From: Chlorobium sp.
Lineage (GTDB): Bacteria > Bacteroidota > Chlorobiia > Chlorobiales > Chlorobiaceae
Assembly: GCA_028277485.1 (NCBI GenBank)
Contig: JANQGE010000070.1
Location: 48,300-112,299 of the forward strand
Direction: 5' to 3'
DNA: 64,000 bases
The notes under the pieces are model-generated. The model saw only the letters and a list, made by a program, of their open reading frames with translations, had not been told where the DNA came from and did not search any database. Shown piece by piece: positions 49,563-58,473 of the stretch; position 1 is the stretch's first letter; every line of letters starts with the position of its first letter. The position numbers and the translations under genes are program-made.

Positions 49563-50326
49563 ACAAAGAGTTGATCCGGCAACGGTTTGCAAAACGCCTC
49601 CGGGGTTACCGACGCTATGCGGTCATTCAGGCAAGCATGGCATCCGAGCTGGCCGGACTGATCTGCAGGGATGGTGACAAGCCCTCATTCGAGAGGGTTC
49701 TGGAGATAGGTTCCGGTTCCGGAACGTTTACGGAGGTCCTGCTTGAACGCTGTGAGGCCGGATGTTATGTGGCAAACGATCTTGTTCCTGAAAGCGGCGC
49801 TCTTGCCCGCGATGCTGCTCTCAGACACGGCGTGCGTAACTTTTCCTTCATTGCGGGGGATATCGAGTGCTGCCGGGATCTGCCCGATCAGCTGGATCTT
49901 GTGGCATCCAACGCGACCGTACAATGGCTGGCCGATACGCCTTCATTTTTCCGGAGAATGTCGGAAGTCATCAGGCCGGGCGGACTGCTCGCCTTCAGTA
50001 CGTTCGGAAGAAGGAACATGCTTGAGATCAGCTTCCTGGAACTACGCGCACTCAATTACTATTCCCTTGCCGAGCTTCAGGATATGGCTGAACCCTGGTT
50101 TATCGCGGTGGAACTGCGCGAAGAGGCGCGAAAGCTCGATTTCAGAAGCCCGGAAGAGGTACTGCGGCATATCAGCCGGACGGGGGTCAACAGTCTGGCC
50201 CGCGAGACATGGACAAAAACACGTCACCGCAGGTTTGTCGAGCGTTACCGTTCGTCATTTCCTGCCGGCTCGGGCGTGCATCTGACCTACCATCCGATGT
50301 TTTGTATCTTCCGCAGGAAAGAGTAG
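49547..50326 (+). CDS. bioC: Malonyl-ACP O-methyltransferase BioC
   Basis: BioC methylates malonyl-ACP to start pimelate synthesis in the fatty-acid cycle. The 259-residue protein has the SAM-binding motif VLEIGSGSGTFTEVL, the later acidic ribose-binding region, the LDLVASNATVQWL segment typical of BioC, and a C-terminal substrate region. The ATG at 49547 has GGAGG at seven-base spacing. It overlaps bioG by 16 bases, so the pair is translationally linked; an internal ATG at 49559 overlaps the bioG stop in ATGA. Confidence 0.92.
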   Translation: MHGKMNKELIRQRFAKRLRGYRRYAVIQASMASELAGLICRDGDKPSFERVLEIGSGSGTFTEVLLERCEAGCYVANDLVPESGALARDAALRHGVRNFSFIAGDIECCRDLPDQLDLVASNATVQWLADTPSFFRRMSEVIRPGGLLAFSTFGRRNMLEISFLELRALNYYSLAELQDMAEPWFIAVELREEARKLDFRSPEEVLRHISRTGVNSLARETWTKTRHRRFVERYRSSFPAGSGVHLTYHPMFCIFRRKE

Positions 50327-50328
50327 CC

Positions 50329-51099
50329 ATGTTTGGCCGGCAGTTCAGCAACCGAGAACTTGTAATACGGATAATGGGCAAAGTTATTGTAATCACCGGG
50401 ATCGATACCGGGATCGGCAAGACCATGGCAACCGGTCTGCTGGCCCGGACTCTCATGAAGGGCAGTTGCAGCGTCATGACCCAGAAACTGGTTCAGACAG
50501 GCTGCAGCGGAGCTTCGGAGGATATACTCAAACACCGTGAGATCATGGGAATACCGCTGCAGGAAGCCGACCGTGACGGAACAACATGCCCTTACGTTTT
50601 CAGCTATCCAGCCTCACCGCACCTTGCTGCGGCAATGGAAAACCGGGTTGTCGAGACCTCCGTCATACGTGACGCTACCCGCAGCCTGCAGGCGAAGTAC
50701 GACATTGTCCTGCTGGAAGGGGCCGGGGGACTTCTGGTGCCCCTTGACGGCGGATTGCTGCTTGCCGACTACCTGCAGGCGCAGGCTTACCCGCTTATTC
50801 TTGTTACCGGAGGGCGACTGGGAAGCATCAACCATACGCTCCTCGGTCTTGAAGCATGCCGAAACAGGGGACTGCAGTTGAATGGCCTGCTTTACAACCT
50901 CTGGTCAGGAAATGACAGCGTTGTGGCGGACGATACGCGAAAGGTGCTCCAGCGTTTCCTCCGGAAGTACGGCTACGGCTGTCCTCTTATCGACCTTCCG
51001 GATATGGGCCAAGGCGGCCGTACCATACCCTATGACGAAGCGGTTTGCCTGGTGGGCGGCGGGCAGAATGAAAAGCAGATACAACATTGGGCACAATAG
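50329..51099 (+). CDS. bioD: Dethiobiotin synthetase
   Basis: BioD closes the ureido ring of dethiobiotin with CO2 and ATP. The protein has the P-loop GIDTGIGKT, QKLVQTGC, and EGAGGLLVPL. Two starts are possible. The ATG at 50329 follows an AGGAAAGAG and gives 256 residues, with a 15-residue extension (MFGRQFSNRELVIRI). The ATG at 50374 gives the family-typical MGKVIVITGIDTG but has a weak upstream site. The longer one is given here. It ends inside bioA. Confidence 0.92.
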   Translation: MFGRQFSNRELVIRIMGKVIVITGIDTGIGKTMATGLLARTLMKGSCSVMTQKLVQTGCSGASEDILKHREIMGIPLQEADRDGTTCPYVFSYPASPHLAAAMENRVVETSVIRDATRSLQAKYDIVLLEGAGGLLVPLDGGLLLADYLQAQAYPLILVTGGRLGSINHTLLGLEACRNRGLQLNGLLYNLWSGNDSVVADDTRKVLQRFLRKYGYGCPLIDLPDMGQGGRTIPYDEAVCLVGGGQNEKQIQHWAQ

Positions 51100-52379
51100 A
51101 TCTTGATTTCGACAGGAAGCATATCTGGCATCCCTATACTTCCATGCGGGACCCTCTTCCGGTTTATCCGGTGAAAAGTGCTTCCGGGGTATACATCGAG
51201 CTTGAGGACGGAAAGCGGCTTATAGACGGCATGTCCTCCTGGTGGGCGGCTATTCACGGCTACAATCACCCTGTGCTGAACAAAGCGATCGAACAGCAAG
51301 CCGGTATGATGAGCCACGTCATGTTCGGAGGACTTACCCATGAACCGGCCGTCGCCCTGGCGAAAAAACTGATCGAGCTTACCCCGGAACCGTTACAGAA
51401 AGTGTTCTTCAGCGACTCGGGGTCGGTTTCGGTCGAGGTTGGTATAAAAATGGCGCTGCAGTACCAGCAGGCAGCCGGACATTCTGAAAAACACCGTCTT
51501 CTGACCCTCCGATCGGGGTATCACGGCGATACCTTCACGGCAATGTCGGTCTGTGATCCGGTCACCGGTATGCACAATCTTTTCAGCGGGGTGCTTCCGC
51601 AACAGGTTTTCGCCGAGGCTCCCCGCTGCAGGTTTCATGAAACTTGCAGTGACGGCTGTATCGAAGATTTCCGCCGAAAACTTGAAACCCACCACCGTGA
51701 GCTTGCCGCAGTGATTCTTGAACCGGTTGTCCAGGGCGCGGGCGGGATGCGCTGTTATTCCCCGGACCATCTCGGAAAAGTACGGGAGCTCTGCGACCGT
51801 TACGGTGTGCTGCTCATCTTCGACGAAATAGCCACCGGTTTCGGCCGGACCGGGAGGATGTTCGCTCTCGAACATGCAAACGCCGCGCCCGATATCCTGT
51901 GCGTGGGAAAGGCGCTGACCGGCGGTTATGTGAGTCTTGCCGCAACCCTGACGACAGAACAGGTCGCCGGTGTTATTTCAGAGGGGGAACCTGGTGTGTT
52001 TATGCACGGCCCTACCTTCATGGCCAATCCTCTGGCGTGCTCGGTTGCTTCAGCAAGCATCGGGCTGCTTACCTCATCGGATTGGCGAAAAAAGGTTTTA
52101 AACATCGAAAAAGGGCTGTCCCTGGGACTCGAGCCCTGCAGGAGCTTCCGCGGTGTAGCCGACGTGCGTGTGCTTGGCGCAATAGGCGTGGTTGAACTTG
52201 AAAATCCTGTCGATATGGCCGCGATCCAGAAGAGCTTCGTTGAAAAAGGCGTGTGGGTGCGCCCTTTCGGAAAGCTGGTGTACCTCATGCCTCCCTATAT
52301 CATTTCCGGGCAGGAACTGACTGCACTCTCAAACGCGGTATGCGCTGCTGTCGGGGAACTATCGCCGGGCAACGGGTAG
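51087..52379 (+). CDS. bioA: Adenosylmethionine-8-amino-7-oxononanoate aminotransferase (TTG start)
   Basis: BioA forms diaminopelargonic acid with SAM as amino donor. The 430-residue PLP enzyme has WHPYTSM, the SSWWAAIHGYNHP and MFGGLTHEPA regions typical of BioA, YHGDTFTAMSV, IFDEIATGFGRTG and the Schiff-base Lys in CVGKALTGGY. The start is a TTG at 51087 overlapping bioD by 13 bases; an in-frame TGA six codons upstream rules out an earlier start and the next ATG is too late. It is the last gene of the operon. Confidence 0.95.
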   Translation: MGTIDLDFDRKHIWHPYTSMRDPLPVYPVKSASGVYIELEDGKRLIDGMSSWWAAIHGYNHPVLNKAIEQQAGMMSHVMFGGLTHEPAVALAKKLIELTPEPLQKVFFSDSGSVSVEVGIKMALQYQQAAGHSEKHRLLTLRSGYHGDTFTAMSVCDPVTGMHNLFSGVLPQQVFAEAPRCRFHETCSDGCIEDFRRKLETHHRELAAVILEPVVQGAGGMRCYSPDHLGKVRELCDRYGVLLIFDEIATGFGRTGRMFALEHANAAPDILCVGKALTGGYVSLAATLTTEQVAGVISEGEPGVFMHGPTFMANPLACSVASASIGLLTSSDWRKKVLNIEKGLSLGLEPCRSFRGVADVRVLGAIGVVELENPVDMAAIQKSFVEKGVWVRPFGKLVYLMPPYIISGQELTALSNAVCAAVGELSPGNG

Positions 52380-52422
52380 CGCAAAGGGAACCGGGTTGAA
52401 CCTGACGGATGAAGGTAATTCA

Positions 52423-52470
52423 GGAGCCTGTCCCGGTTAAAAATCCGGGGACAGACTCCTTTCAATGTTT
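52423..52470 (+). terminator. Terminator of the biotin operon
   Basis: A strong hairpin: GGAG, one base, CTGTCCCGG, an eight-base loop, CCGGGGACAG, one base, CTCC, followed by TTTCAATGTTT. It lies 44 bases after the bioA stop and just short of the convergent jacalin-like gene. The T-tract is imperfect; the stem is long. Confidence 0.65.
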
Positions 52471-52985
52471 CACGGAGTAGAAAAAATAACGCCGAGAGCG
52501 TCGATATAGATTCCGTATCGTCCGAACAGTCCGGAAATGCTCGATCCGGGAGGAGCACTGTAAGTGTAGCTAACCGTTCCGCCAGAACCTCCCCACTGTC
52601 GCTCGCGGCCATTGCTGGTCAACAGTTGCATCGAGTCCACAAAGGAGCTGTATTTGCCACTGATTTTGGCGATTGTTTCACCAGGTTGAAGCTTGAAAAT
52701 GCTGAGCGCGCCGCCATTTCCACCGTGTTTCGTGCCTTCTATTTTCATTCCTTTTTCGTCTTCATAAACAAATTGTACGGCGTCGATGACGGTTCCGTAC
52801 CACACACGAACTTCCACAACATAGAGCCCTTCGGCCTCGTTGTCGGCAAAATAGCCGCCACCCGTTCCTCCTGAAGGGCCGCAAAAGGAAAAGGTCTCTG
52901 CAGAAGCTTGTTTAACCGGCAGTACCATGCCGACACAGATAAACATGGCCGCCATTGCCATAAAAAGAAATGGTATTTTTTTCAT
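52470..52985 (-). CDS. Secreted jacalin-like lectin-domain protein
   Basis: The 171-residue protein begins with a signal peptide (KKIPFLFMAMAAMFICVGMV, cut near QASA at residue 29) and contains one jacalin-type beta-prism domain. The N-terminal GPSGGTGGGYFADN, the mid IEGTKHGGNGGALSIFKLQPGE and the C-terminal GRYGIYIDALGVIF match the plant and bacterial jacalin repeats; the last holds the G-x3-D carbohydrate-site pattern (GIYID). The sugar is unknown. It is convergent with the biotin operon and has no companion gene. The ATG at 52985 is chosen because the upstream frame lacks a family match. Confidence 0.82.
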   Translation of the reverse strand: MKKIPFLFMAMAAMFICVGMVLPVKQASAETFSFCGPSGGTGGGYFADNEAEGLYVVEVRVWYGTVIDAVQFVYEDEKGMKIEGTKHGGNGGALSIFKLQPGETIAKISGKYSSFVDSMQLLTSNGRERQWGGSGGTVSYTYSAPPGSSISGLFGRYGIYIDALGVIFSTP

Positions 52986-53106
52986 GAGGGTGTTTTTTTT
53001 CTTATTGAGGGATGCTATACAATGCACTGCTGTGGTACTGATGTTTGGAATATATAAAAAGTTGATCGGAATCGATGTATTTTTGCTGAAAAAGATTAAA
53101 TGACTG

Positions 53107-54318
53107 ATGACCACAGAAGAATTGCATCAGCTTCTTGACCCGGAAGTTCAGGAGTTGATACACAGGCATGCCGGTGATGATCCCGCTGCATTTGCCATGA
53201 AGAGTCATGACCGGAAAGACCTTCCTGTCAGGGCTATTGCGGAACAGATTGCTTGCAGGCGCAAGGCCTTGAAAAAACTTCCTGAACTGTCGCGCCGTAA
53301 TCTTCTCTACACAGCACTTTCACTCGAACAGGCATCAGGTGAAAACACAGCATCATGGAAGGCCCGCGAGCTTGGCATAACAGGGAAAAAGCTGATGGAT
53401 ATGAGCGGCGGCCTGGGTGTCGATGCGATTTTTTTCTCCCGGCGTTTCGACGAGGTTGTATATGTTGAACGGGACGAAGCACTTGCAAAGATCGCCTCCC
53501 ATAACTTCCGGGAACTCGGTATCGGCAACATTACCGTGATTCATGACGACAGCACTGCGGTGCTTGAAACATGTCCCGATGACTCGTTTGACTGGATCTA
53601 TGCCGATCCTGCAAGGCGCGAGAAGGGAAGGAGGTCTGTTGCACTTGAGACCGCAAGCCCGGATGTGGTTGCACTGCATGACCTGCTGCTGCGGAAAGCC
53701 GGGAGGTTGTGCATCAAGGCGTCACCCGTACTGGAGCTCAGCGTGCTTGGCGAAAAGCTGCCGTCACTCTCAACGGTCATTGTACTTTCGGTTGACCGGG
53801 AATGCAGGGAGGCACTGCTCATCTGCGAAAGGGAACGACAACAAGATGCTTCTGCAATCGTAAAAGCCGTCTGCCTGAGTAACGGTGTCGAGACGGTTGT
53901 CTCGTCAGAGGCTGAGACAGAGAGCCGTAAAATGATTGCCGACAGCATCGGGGAATACTTCTATGAGCCCGATCCGGCAATCATCAAGGCACGCCTGACG
54001 GCAGTGCTTGCAGATCGGCACGGACTGCGGTTCATTAATCCTGCGGTTGACTATCTTACCTCCGGGAGGAAGATCGAGCGGTTTCCCGGCAGGATGTTCC
54101 GGGTGACAGCTTCCCTGCCCTACAAGCAGAAAGCATTCAAAGCGTTCCTGGAAAAACAGGGAATTACGGCCGCAAGCATCCAGCGCCGCGACTTCCCGCT
54201 TTCACCTGAAATGATACGGCGTAAGTTTCGCTTGCAAGAAAGTGACCGTGTCTTCCTGTTTTTTTCGAGAGATCCCTCAGGACAACTGTTATGGATCTGC
54301 TGCAAGCGTTTGTCCTGA
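53107..54318 (+). CDS. PG_1098-like SAM-dependent methyltransferase with THUMP-like tail
   Basis: The 403-residue protein has a helical N-terminus, a class I SAM fold with MDMSGGLGVDAIFFSRRFDEVVYVERD at about residues 98-124, and the motif IV YADPARRE, resembling RNA methyltransferases. The C-terminal half (from about residue 300) has a THUMP-like and ferredoxin-like pattern ending DRVFLFFSRD. This is the layout of a family common in Bacteroidota and Chlorobi and uncharacterised as far as I know. It probably modifies RNA, but the target is not known. It is divergent from the jacalin gene. Confidence 0.75.
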   Translation: MTTEELHQLLDPEVQELIHRHAGDDPAAFAMKSHDRKDLPVRAIAEQIACRRKALKKLPELSRRNLLYTALSLEQASGENTASWKARELGITGKKLMDMSGGLGVDAIFFSRRFDEVVYVERDEALAKIASHNFRELGIGNITVIHDDSTAVLETCPDDSFDWIYADPARREKGRRSVALETASPDVVALHDLLLRKAGRLCIKASPVLELSVLGEKLPSLSTVIVLSVDRECREALLICERERQQDASAIVKAVCLSNGVETVVSSEAETESRKMIADSIGEYFYEPDPAIIKARLTAVLADRHGLRFINPAVDYLTSGRKIERFPGRMFRVTASLPYKQKAFKAFLEKQGITAASIQRRDFPLSPEMIRRKFRLQESDRVFLFFSRDPSGQLLWICCKRLS

Positions 54319-54401
54319 CCCGTGTCCGTGCCCGGCGGATTCACTGCCACACCCGAAAACTACTGTAGGACGCCTGACCGGGCAAGCCTGACGGCTTTCA
54401 T

Positions 54402-55361
54402 TCAGGGCGTGCTGTACTCCTCACCCTGGAGTTTCTGCAGTTCTTTCAAGGCCAGCCCATAGCGCAGTCCCTGAATACTGACGCGTATTTCCGGTATGCC
54501 AAGCAGCCTCATGAACTGGTGCAGGATAAGGGTGCCCATGGTTATGACGTCGGCTCTGCCTTCGGGAACTCCTTCCCCGGTGATCCAGTCAATGGTTGCG
54601 GACTTGAACTTTTCGAGCAGCAGGTCTACCTGGTCATAACGGAGCAGGTAATCGTGGATCGTTTGCGGATCGAACGCCTTAAGCCCGGAAACAACCGTGG
54701 CGATCGTTGTCAACGTTCCGGCCACACCGAAAACATGTTCTCTGCCAGTGAAAAACGGTTCAAGATTTTCCATGAGTATCCGGTTGATTTCCTCCTTCGC
54801 CGTCAGGAACTCCTTTTCCGAAGGGGGTTGACCGGTGAAGAACCGTTCCGTAAGCCGCACCGATCCGATATCGAGACTGACGCTGTGTTCAACACGATCG
54901 ACGCAGCCCATGGATATTTCGGTGCTGCCGCCGCCGATATCGATGACCGTAAACCGTTCGGGAATGTCCTGCATTCCGGCTACAGCGCCGGTGAAAGTCA
55001 TTGCCGCCTCTTCTTCGCCGCTCAAGGTTTTAATGACAACGTCACTTGCCATGACGACTTCGTCGATGATCTCCATGCGGTTCTTGGCATCGCGGAGTGC
55101 GCTGGTTCCCACCGCAACAACGTATTGCGCCTTGTGCTCATGGCTCAGGGCCTTGAAATCAAGCATGCACTGGATAAGGCGCTGCATGGAAACGGGACCG
55201 ATGATCTTCTGTTCATCGACATTTTTCCCGAGTCTGACGACTGTCTGGCGGTGCAGCACCGGAACGATCAGGTTGCTTGCCGGATCAAGGTCTGCAATGA
55301 GCAGCAGGGCGGTATTGGTGCCTATATCAATAAACGATACTCTTCTCATAACGGTTGCCAT
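54402..55361 (-). CDS. ppx: Ppx/GppA-family phosphatase
   Basis: The 319-residue protein is the N-terminal ASKHA-fold part of exopolyphosphatase/guanosine pentaphosphatase: FIDIGTNTALLLIADL at residue 9, VGTSALRDAKN, GEEEAAMTF, and IDIGGGSTEIS, all nucleotide- or phosphate-binding loops. It lacks the C-terminal HD domain of long Ppx, giving the short form. It could hydrolyse polyphosphate or pppGpp. It starts six bases after the prmA stop and is probably transcribed with it. Confidence 0.88.
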   Translation of the reverse strand: MATVMRRVSFIDIGTNTALLLIADLDPASNLIVPVLHRQTVVRLGKNVDEQKIIGPVSMQRLIQCMLDFKALSHEHKAQYVVAVGTSALRDAKNRMEIIDEVVMASDVVIKTLSGEEEAAMTFTGAVAGMQDIPERFTVIDIGGGSTEISMGCVDRVEHSVSLDIGSVRLTERFFTGQPPSEKEFLTAKEEINRILMENLEPFFTGREHVFGVAGTLTTIATVVSGLKAFDPQTIHDYLLRYDQVDLLLEKFKSATIDWITGEGVPEGRADVITMGTLILHQFMRLLGIPEIRVSIQGLRYGLALKELQKLQGEEYSTP

Positions 55362-55366
55362 GTGTT

Positions 55367-56230
55367 TCAGGGAGAGGGCCCGACAAGGCATGAAAGCCAT
55401 TCGTCTTCGTAGAGTGTCTCAACGGTACGGTAGTCGAGTTTCTTGAGCAGTTGTTTCAGCCAGGGCTCATCATAGATCATGATCCCCGAAAGAAGCACGC
55501 GGCTTTCGGCGGCCTTGCTTTTTATAACAGGCAGTATTCTGCCTATCACGTTCCTGTTGATGTTTGCAAGTATCAGATCATAACGCTCCGCAAGGATTTT
55601 CTGCAGATCATCTTCCGCATCGAGCATTTCCACCCTGATATGGTCCGCATGGTTTTCCATGACATTTTCACGTGCGTTTTCCAGGGCCCATTCGTTATTG
55701 TCAATGGCAAGTATCGGTAGGGTGTTGCCGAGTTTTCTGCATGCTATAGCCAGAACTCCGGTGCCGGTGCCGATATCGAGAACGCGCTTGTTTTCAACAT
55801 CGATTTTCTCGATCTGGCGGAGCATAAGCCTCGTGGTGGCATGGTAACCGGTTCCAAAGGACATTTTGGGATTGATTTTGATGACAATCTGCCCTTGCTT
55901 CGGGGAGATGTCCTTGTCTTTCTGAACGATGAGGATACGGTCAGAGATTTCAATGGGCTGAAGGTGTGCCTCCCATTCCGCGTTCCAGTTCCTGTCCGCC
56001 ATGTGTTTGACGGTATAAAGAGGCGCTGAACCGAATGATGCGGTAAGGGTTTCAACGATGTTCCGCTCTTTTTCCGCCGACCACTCCAGGCCGGGAAGAT
56101 ACGCGCAAAGTTTGTTTTCCTCCTCCTGGAAATATTCGATGCCTTCGCCGGATAACAGTCCCAGACAAGGCTCGATAAGCTCAGGCGAAAGTGTGAAGGC
56201 AAGCTCTATATAGTCGTGTGACTTAGCCAT
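55367..56230 (-). CDS. prmA: Ribosomal protein L11 methyltransferase
   Basis: PrmA trimethylates L11. The 287-residue protein has the N-terminal substrate-binding region, KINPKMSFGTGYHATTRLML, SAM motif VLDIGTGTGVLAIACRKLG and LANINRNV (the catalytic NxxR-like segment). The length is normal. Its stop is almost joined to the ppx start. Confidence 0.94.
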   Translation of the reverse strand: MAKSHDYIELAFTLSPELIEPCLGLLSGEGIEYFQEEENKLCAYLPGLEWSAEKERNIVETLTASFGSAPLYTVKHMADRNWNAEWEAHLQPIEISDRILIVQKDKDISPKQGQIVIKINPKMSFGTGYHATTRLMLRQIEKIDVENKRVLDIGTGTGVLAIACRKLGNTLPILAIDNNEWALENARENVMENHADHIRVEMLDAEDDLQKILAERYDLILANINRNVIGRILPVIKSKAAESRVLLSGIMIYDEPWLKQLLKKLDYRTVETLYEDEWLSCLVGPSP

Positions 56231-56306
56231 AGTTATGTCTTTTGGACGCTTTTCCCGCCGTTCTTCCGGCTTTTAATATACAGCTTAATCTGATATCGTT
56301 ATTCAT

Positions 56307-56318
56307 GGGCACCTCTAT
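56307..56318. repeat. Solo left terminus of the MITE-like family
   Basis: GGGCACCTCTAT, the left end of the family, abuts the stop codon (56320-56322) of the NlpC/P60 gene, with no right end in reach. It is short, so chance cannot be wholly excluded, but the 12-base match to the terminus is exact. Confidence 0.5.
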
Positions 56319-56319
56319 G

Positions 56320-56907
56320 TTACCGCCGCCGGGAACCGCTCAGCTCCAGGAGGCGCACGGCCTTGACAAAGCGTTTTTTGTAATAGCTGTTGTTGAGGTT
56401 TCCCATGGTCACACCCCGGCTTGACGAAGCGTGCGCGAAAAGATCGCTGTCGAGATAAATTCCTACATGGTCTATTTCCGAGCCGTTTATCCTGAAAAAA
56501 ACCAGGTCACCTCTTTTGAGCTTTCCTGGCGGGATTTTTCTCCCGATTTCGGCAAGCTCCCGTGATGTCCGGGGAAGATAAACGTCAAAGGTATCCTGAT
56601 AGATGTAGTTTACAAAGCCGGAGCAGTCGAAACCCCGGATCGACTGCCCTCCATAGTGGTACTCTATGCCGAACAAGCTGCTGATATTTTCCAGCAGTTC
56701 CATAAGTTTGTTCTCATGGACAAGGATCGGCAGGGATGTATATTTTTTTGCGTTTTTTCCGCTATATTTAACGCCTTGAGCGGAATAGCTGCCTGCGCAG
56801 CCTGACGAAAACAGCAACATGCATGCAAGCGCGCAACGGAAAAGGCACCGCAAACCTGTACAACATGCCGGGTAAGATGTGTTTGTCATACACGTCTTGT
56901 TACGCAT
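56320..56907 (-). CDS. NlpC/P60 (C40) cell-wall hydrolase lipoprotein
   Basis: The 195-residue product begins MRNKTCMTNTSYPACCTGL, has a hydrophobic segment with a lipobox-like SSGC near residue 37, then an NlpC/P60 domain with the catalytic Cys in GFDCSGFVNYIY, His in IDHVGIYL and a further His in LFAHASSSRG. Such enzymes cut D-Glu-meso-DAP bonds in peptide cross-bridges. The start could also be the ATG at 56889. It is divergent from the aspartate kinase gene. Confidence 0.85.
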   Translation of the reverse strand: MRNKTCMTNTSYPACCTGLRCLFRCALACMLLFSSGCAGSYSAQGVKYSGKNAKKYTSLPILVHENKLMELLENISSLFGIEYHYGGQSIRGFDCSGFVNYIYQDTFDVYLPRTSRELAEIGRKIPPGKLKRGDLVFFRINGSEIDHVGIYLDSDLFAHASSSRGVTMGNLNNSYYKKRFVKAVRLLELSGSRRR

Positions 56908-56999
56908 TGTACTCGTAAGCTTAATACAAAAAGTTAAATACATCTACATATAACACACGGCCTGGGCTGAGCGATCATCTCAGGAAGATAAGGACTGTT

Positions 57000-58418
57000 A
57001 TGGCTGTAATGAAATTCGGGGGGACGTCGATCGGAACGGCCTCTGCCATGAGACGGGTAATGTTGATCGTTGCCGGAGAAAAGAAAAAAGCCGTTCCGCT
57101 GGTGGTGCTCAGCGCATGCAGCGGGATTACCAACCGGCTTATCCAGATTGCCATTGCGGCAGGCGAAAGCCGCCTTGACGAAGCAATGGAGCTTTCGGGT
57201 GAAGTTCGGAAACATCACCGGAAGCTGGTTGATGTGCTGATAAGCGATGAAGGGCGTCGAGCTGCCGTAATCGAAAAGGTAGAAGCGTATATTGCCGAGC
57301 TCGATATGCTGATAAAAGGAGTCGATATAGTCGGTGAGCTTACGGCGCGGTCTTTCGACACCTTCTGTTCGTTCGGCGAACTGCTTTCCACAACCATTTT
57401 CAGCGAGGCAATGCAGGAAGCCGGTCATGAAACCGTCTGGACGGATATCCGCGAGGTAATGATAACCGATGATAATTTCGGCTCGGCACGACCTGTTGAG
57501 GAACTTTGCGAAAAAAATGTAAAAAACGCACTCAAGCCGTTGCTCGAACAGGGAAAAATTGTGGTTACACAGGGCTTCATCGGTTCGACAAGGGACGGCA
57601 AAACCACGACATTCGGAAGGGGAGGGTCCGATTTTACTGCGGCGCTTCTCGGAGCATGGTTGACTTCAAACGAAATCCAGATATGGACGGACGTGGACGG
57701 AGTGATGACCTGTGATCCCAGGATTGTGCCCGAAGCAAGAAGTATCAGGGTGATGACCTTTTCCGAGGCGGCTGAACTTTCATATCTCGGAGCAAAGGTG
57801 CTGCATCCGGATACCATCGCTCCTGCAGTGAAACAGAACATCCCTGTATACGTGCTCAACGCCTTGCACCCGGAAGCAAAAGGCACCGTTATTACCAATA
57901 ACCCGGCAATTCTCGAGGGTATGAGCTATGGCGGCCTGGTCAAATCCATTGCGGTAAAGAAAGGACAATGCATCATTAATTTCCGCTCCAACAAGATGCT
58001 GGGCCGACACGGTTTTATGGCTGATTTTTTCGATGTTTTCGCCCAGGCGGGAGTATCGGTTGAAATGATTTCAACAAGTGAGGTTTCCGTGTCCCTGACT
58101 GTCAGCGAATCTGCTTCCTTGGGGAAGCTGCTGGCCGGGTTGAGAAAAATAGGTGAGGTTGAACTAGAGCCTGATGTAGCAACCATTAGTGTTGTCGGTG
58201 ACAACCTCCGGACGTCAAAAGGTGTCGCAGGAAGGATCTTCAGCGCCATGAAGGATGTGAATATCAGGATGATTTCCCAAGGGGCATCCGAGATCAACGT
58301 TGGTTTTGTGGTTGAGGGAGAGGATGTTCCCAAAGCGCTTCAGAACCTCCACCATGAGTTTTTTTCCGGCAGCGAGGCATGCGGTATATTCGAACATCCG
58401 ACGATGAAGCGCCGGTAG
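57000..58418 (+). CDS. lysC: Aspartate kinase
   Basis: It phosphorylates aspartate, the first step to lysine, threonine, methionine and diaminopimelate. The 472-residue protein has the N-terminal KFGGTS loop at residues 5-10, FGRGGSDFTAALL, VDGVMTCDPRI, and two ACT domains at the C-terminus (from about residue 320, with GFMADFFDVFAQAGVSVEMIS and MKDVNIRMISQGASEINV). It has no fused homoserine dehydrogenase. The ACT domains suggest feedback by lysine or threonine. It lies 55 bp upstream of purM. Confidence 0.94.
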   Translation: MAVMKFGGTSIGTASAMRRVMLIVAGEKKKAVPLVVLSACSGITNRLIQIAIAAGESRLDEAMELSGEVRKHHRKLVDVLISDEGRRAAVIEKVEAYIAELDMLIKGVDIVGELTARSFDTFCSFGELLSTTIFSEAMQEAGHETVWTDIREVMITDDNFGSARPVEELCEKNVKNALKPLLEQGKIVVTQGFIGSTRDGKTTTFGRGGSDFTAALLGAWLTSNEIQIWTDVDGVMTCDPRIVPEARSIRVMTFSEAAELSYLGAKVLHPDTIAPAVKQNIPVYVLNALHPEAKGTVITNNPAILEGMSYGGLVKSIAVKKGQCIINFRSNKMLGRHGFMADFFDVFAQAGVSVEMISTSEVSVSLTVSESASLGKLLAGLRKIGEVELEPDVATISVVGDNLRTSKGVAGRIFSAMKDVNIRMISQGASEINVGFVVEGEDVPKALQNLHHEFFSGSEACGIFEHPTMKRR

Positions 58419-58473
58419 GTCAGGGAAAACACAGGCCAAAGAGAGCTAATTGGAACCAGTAACAGCCATAGAT

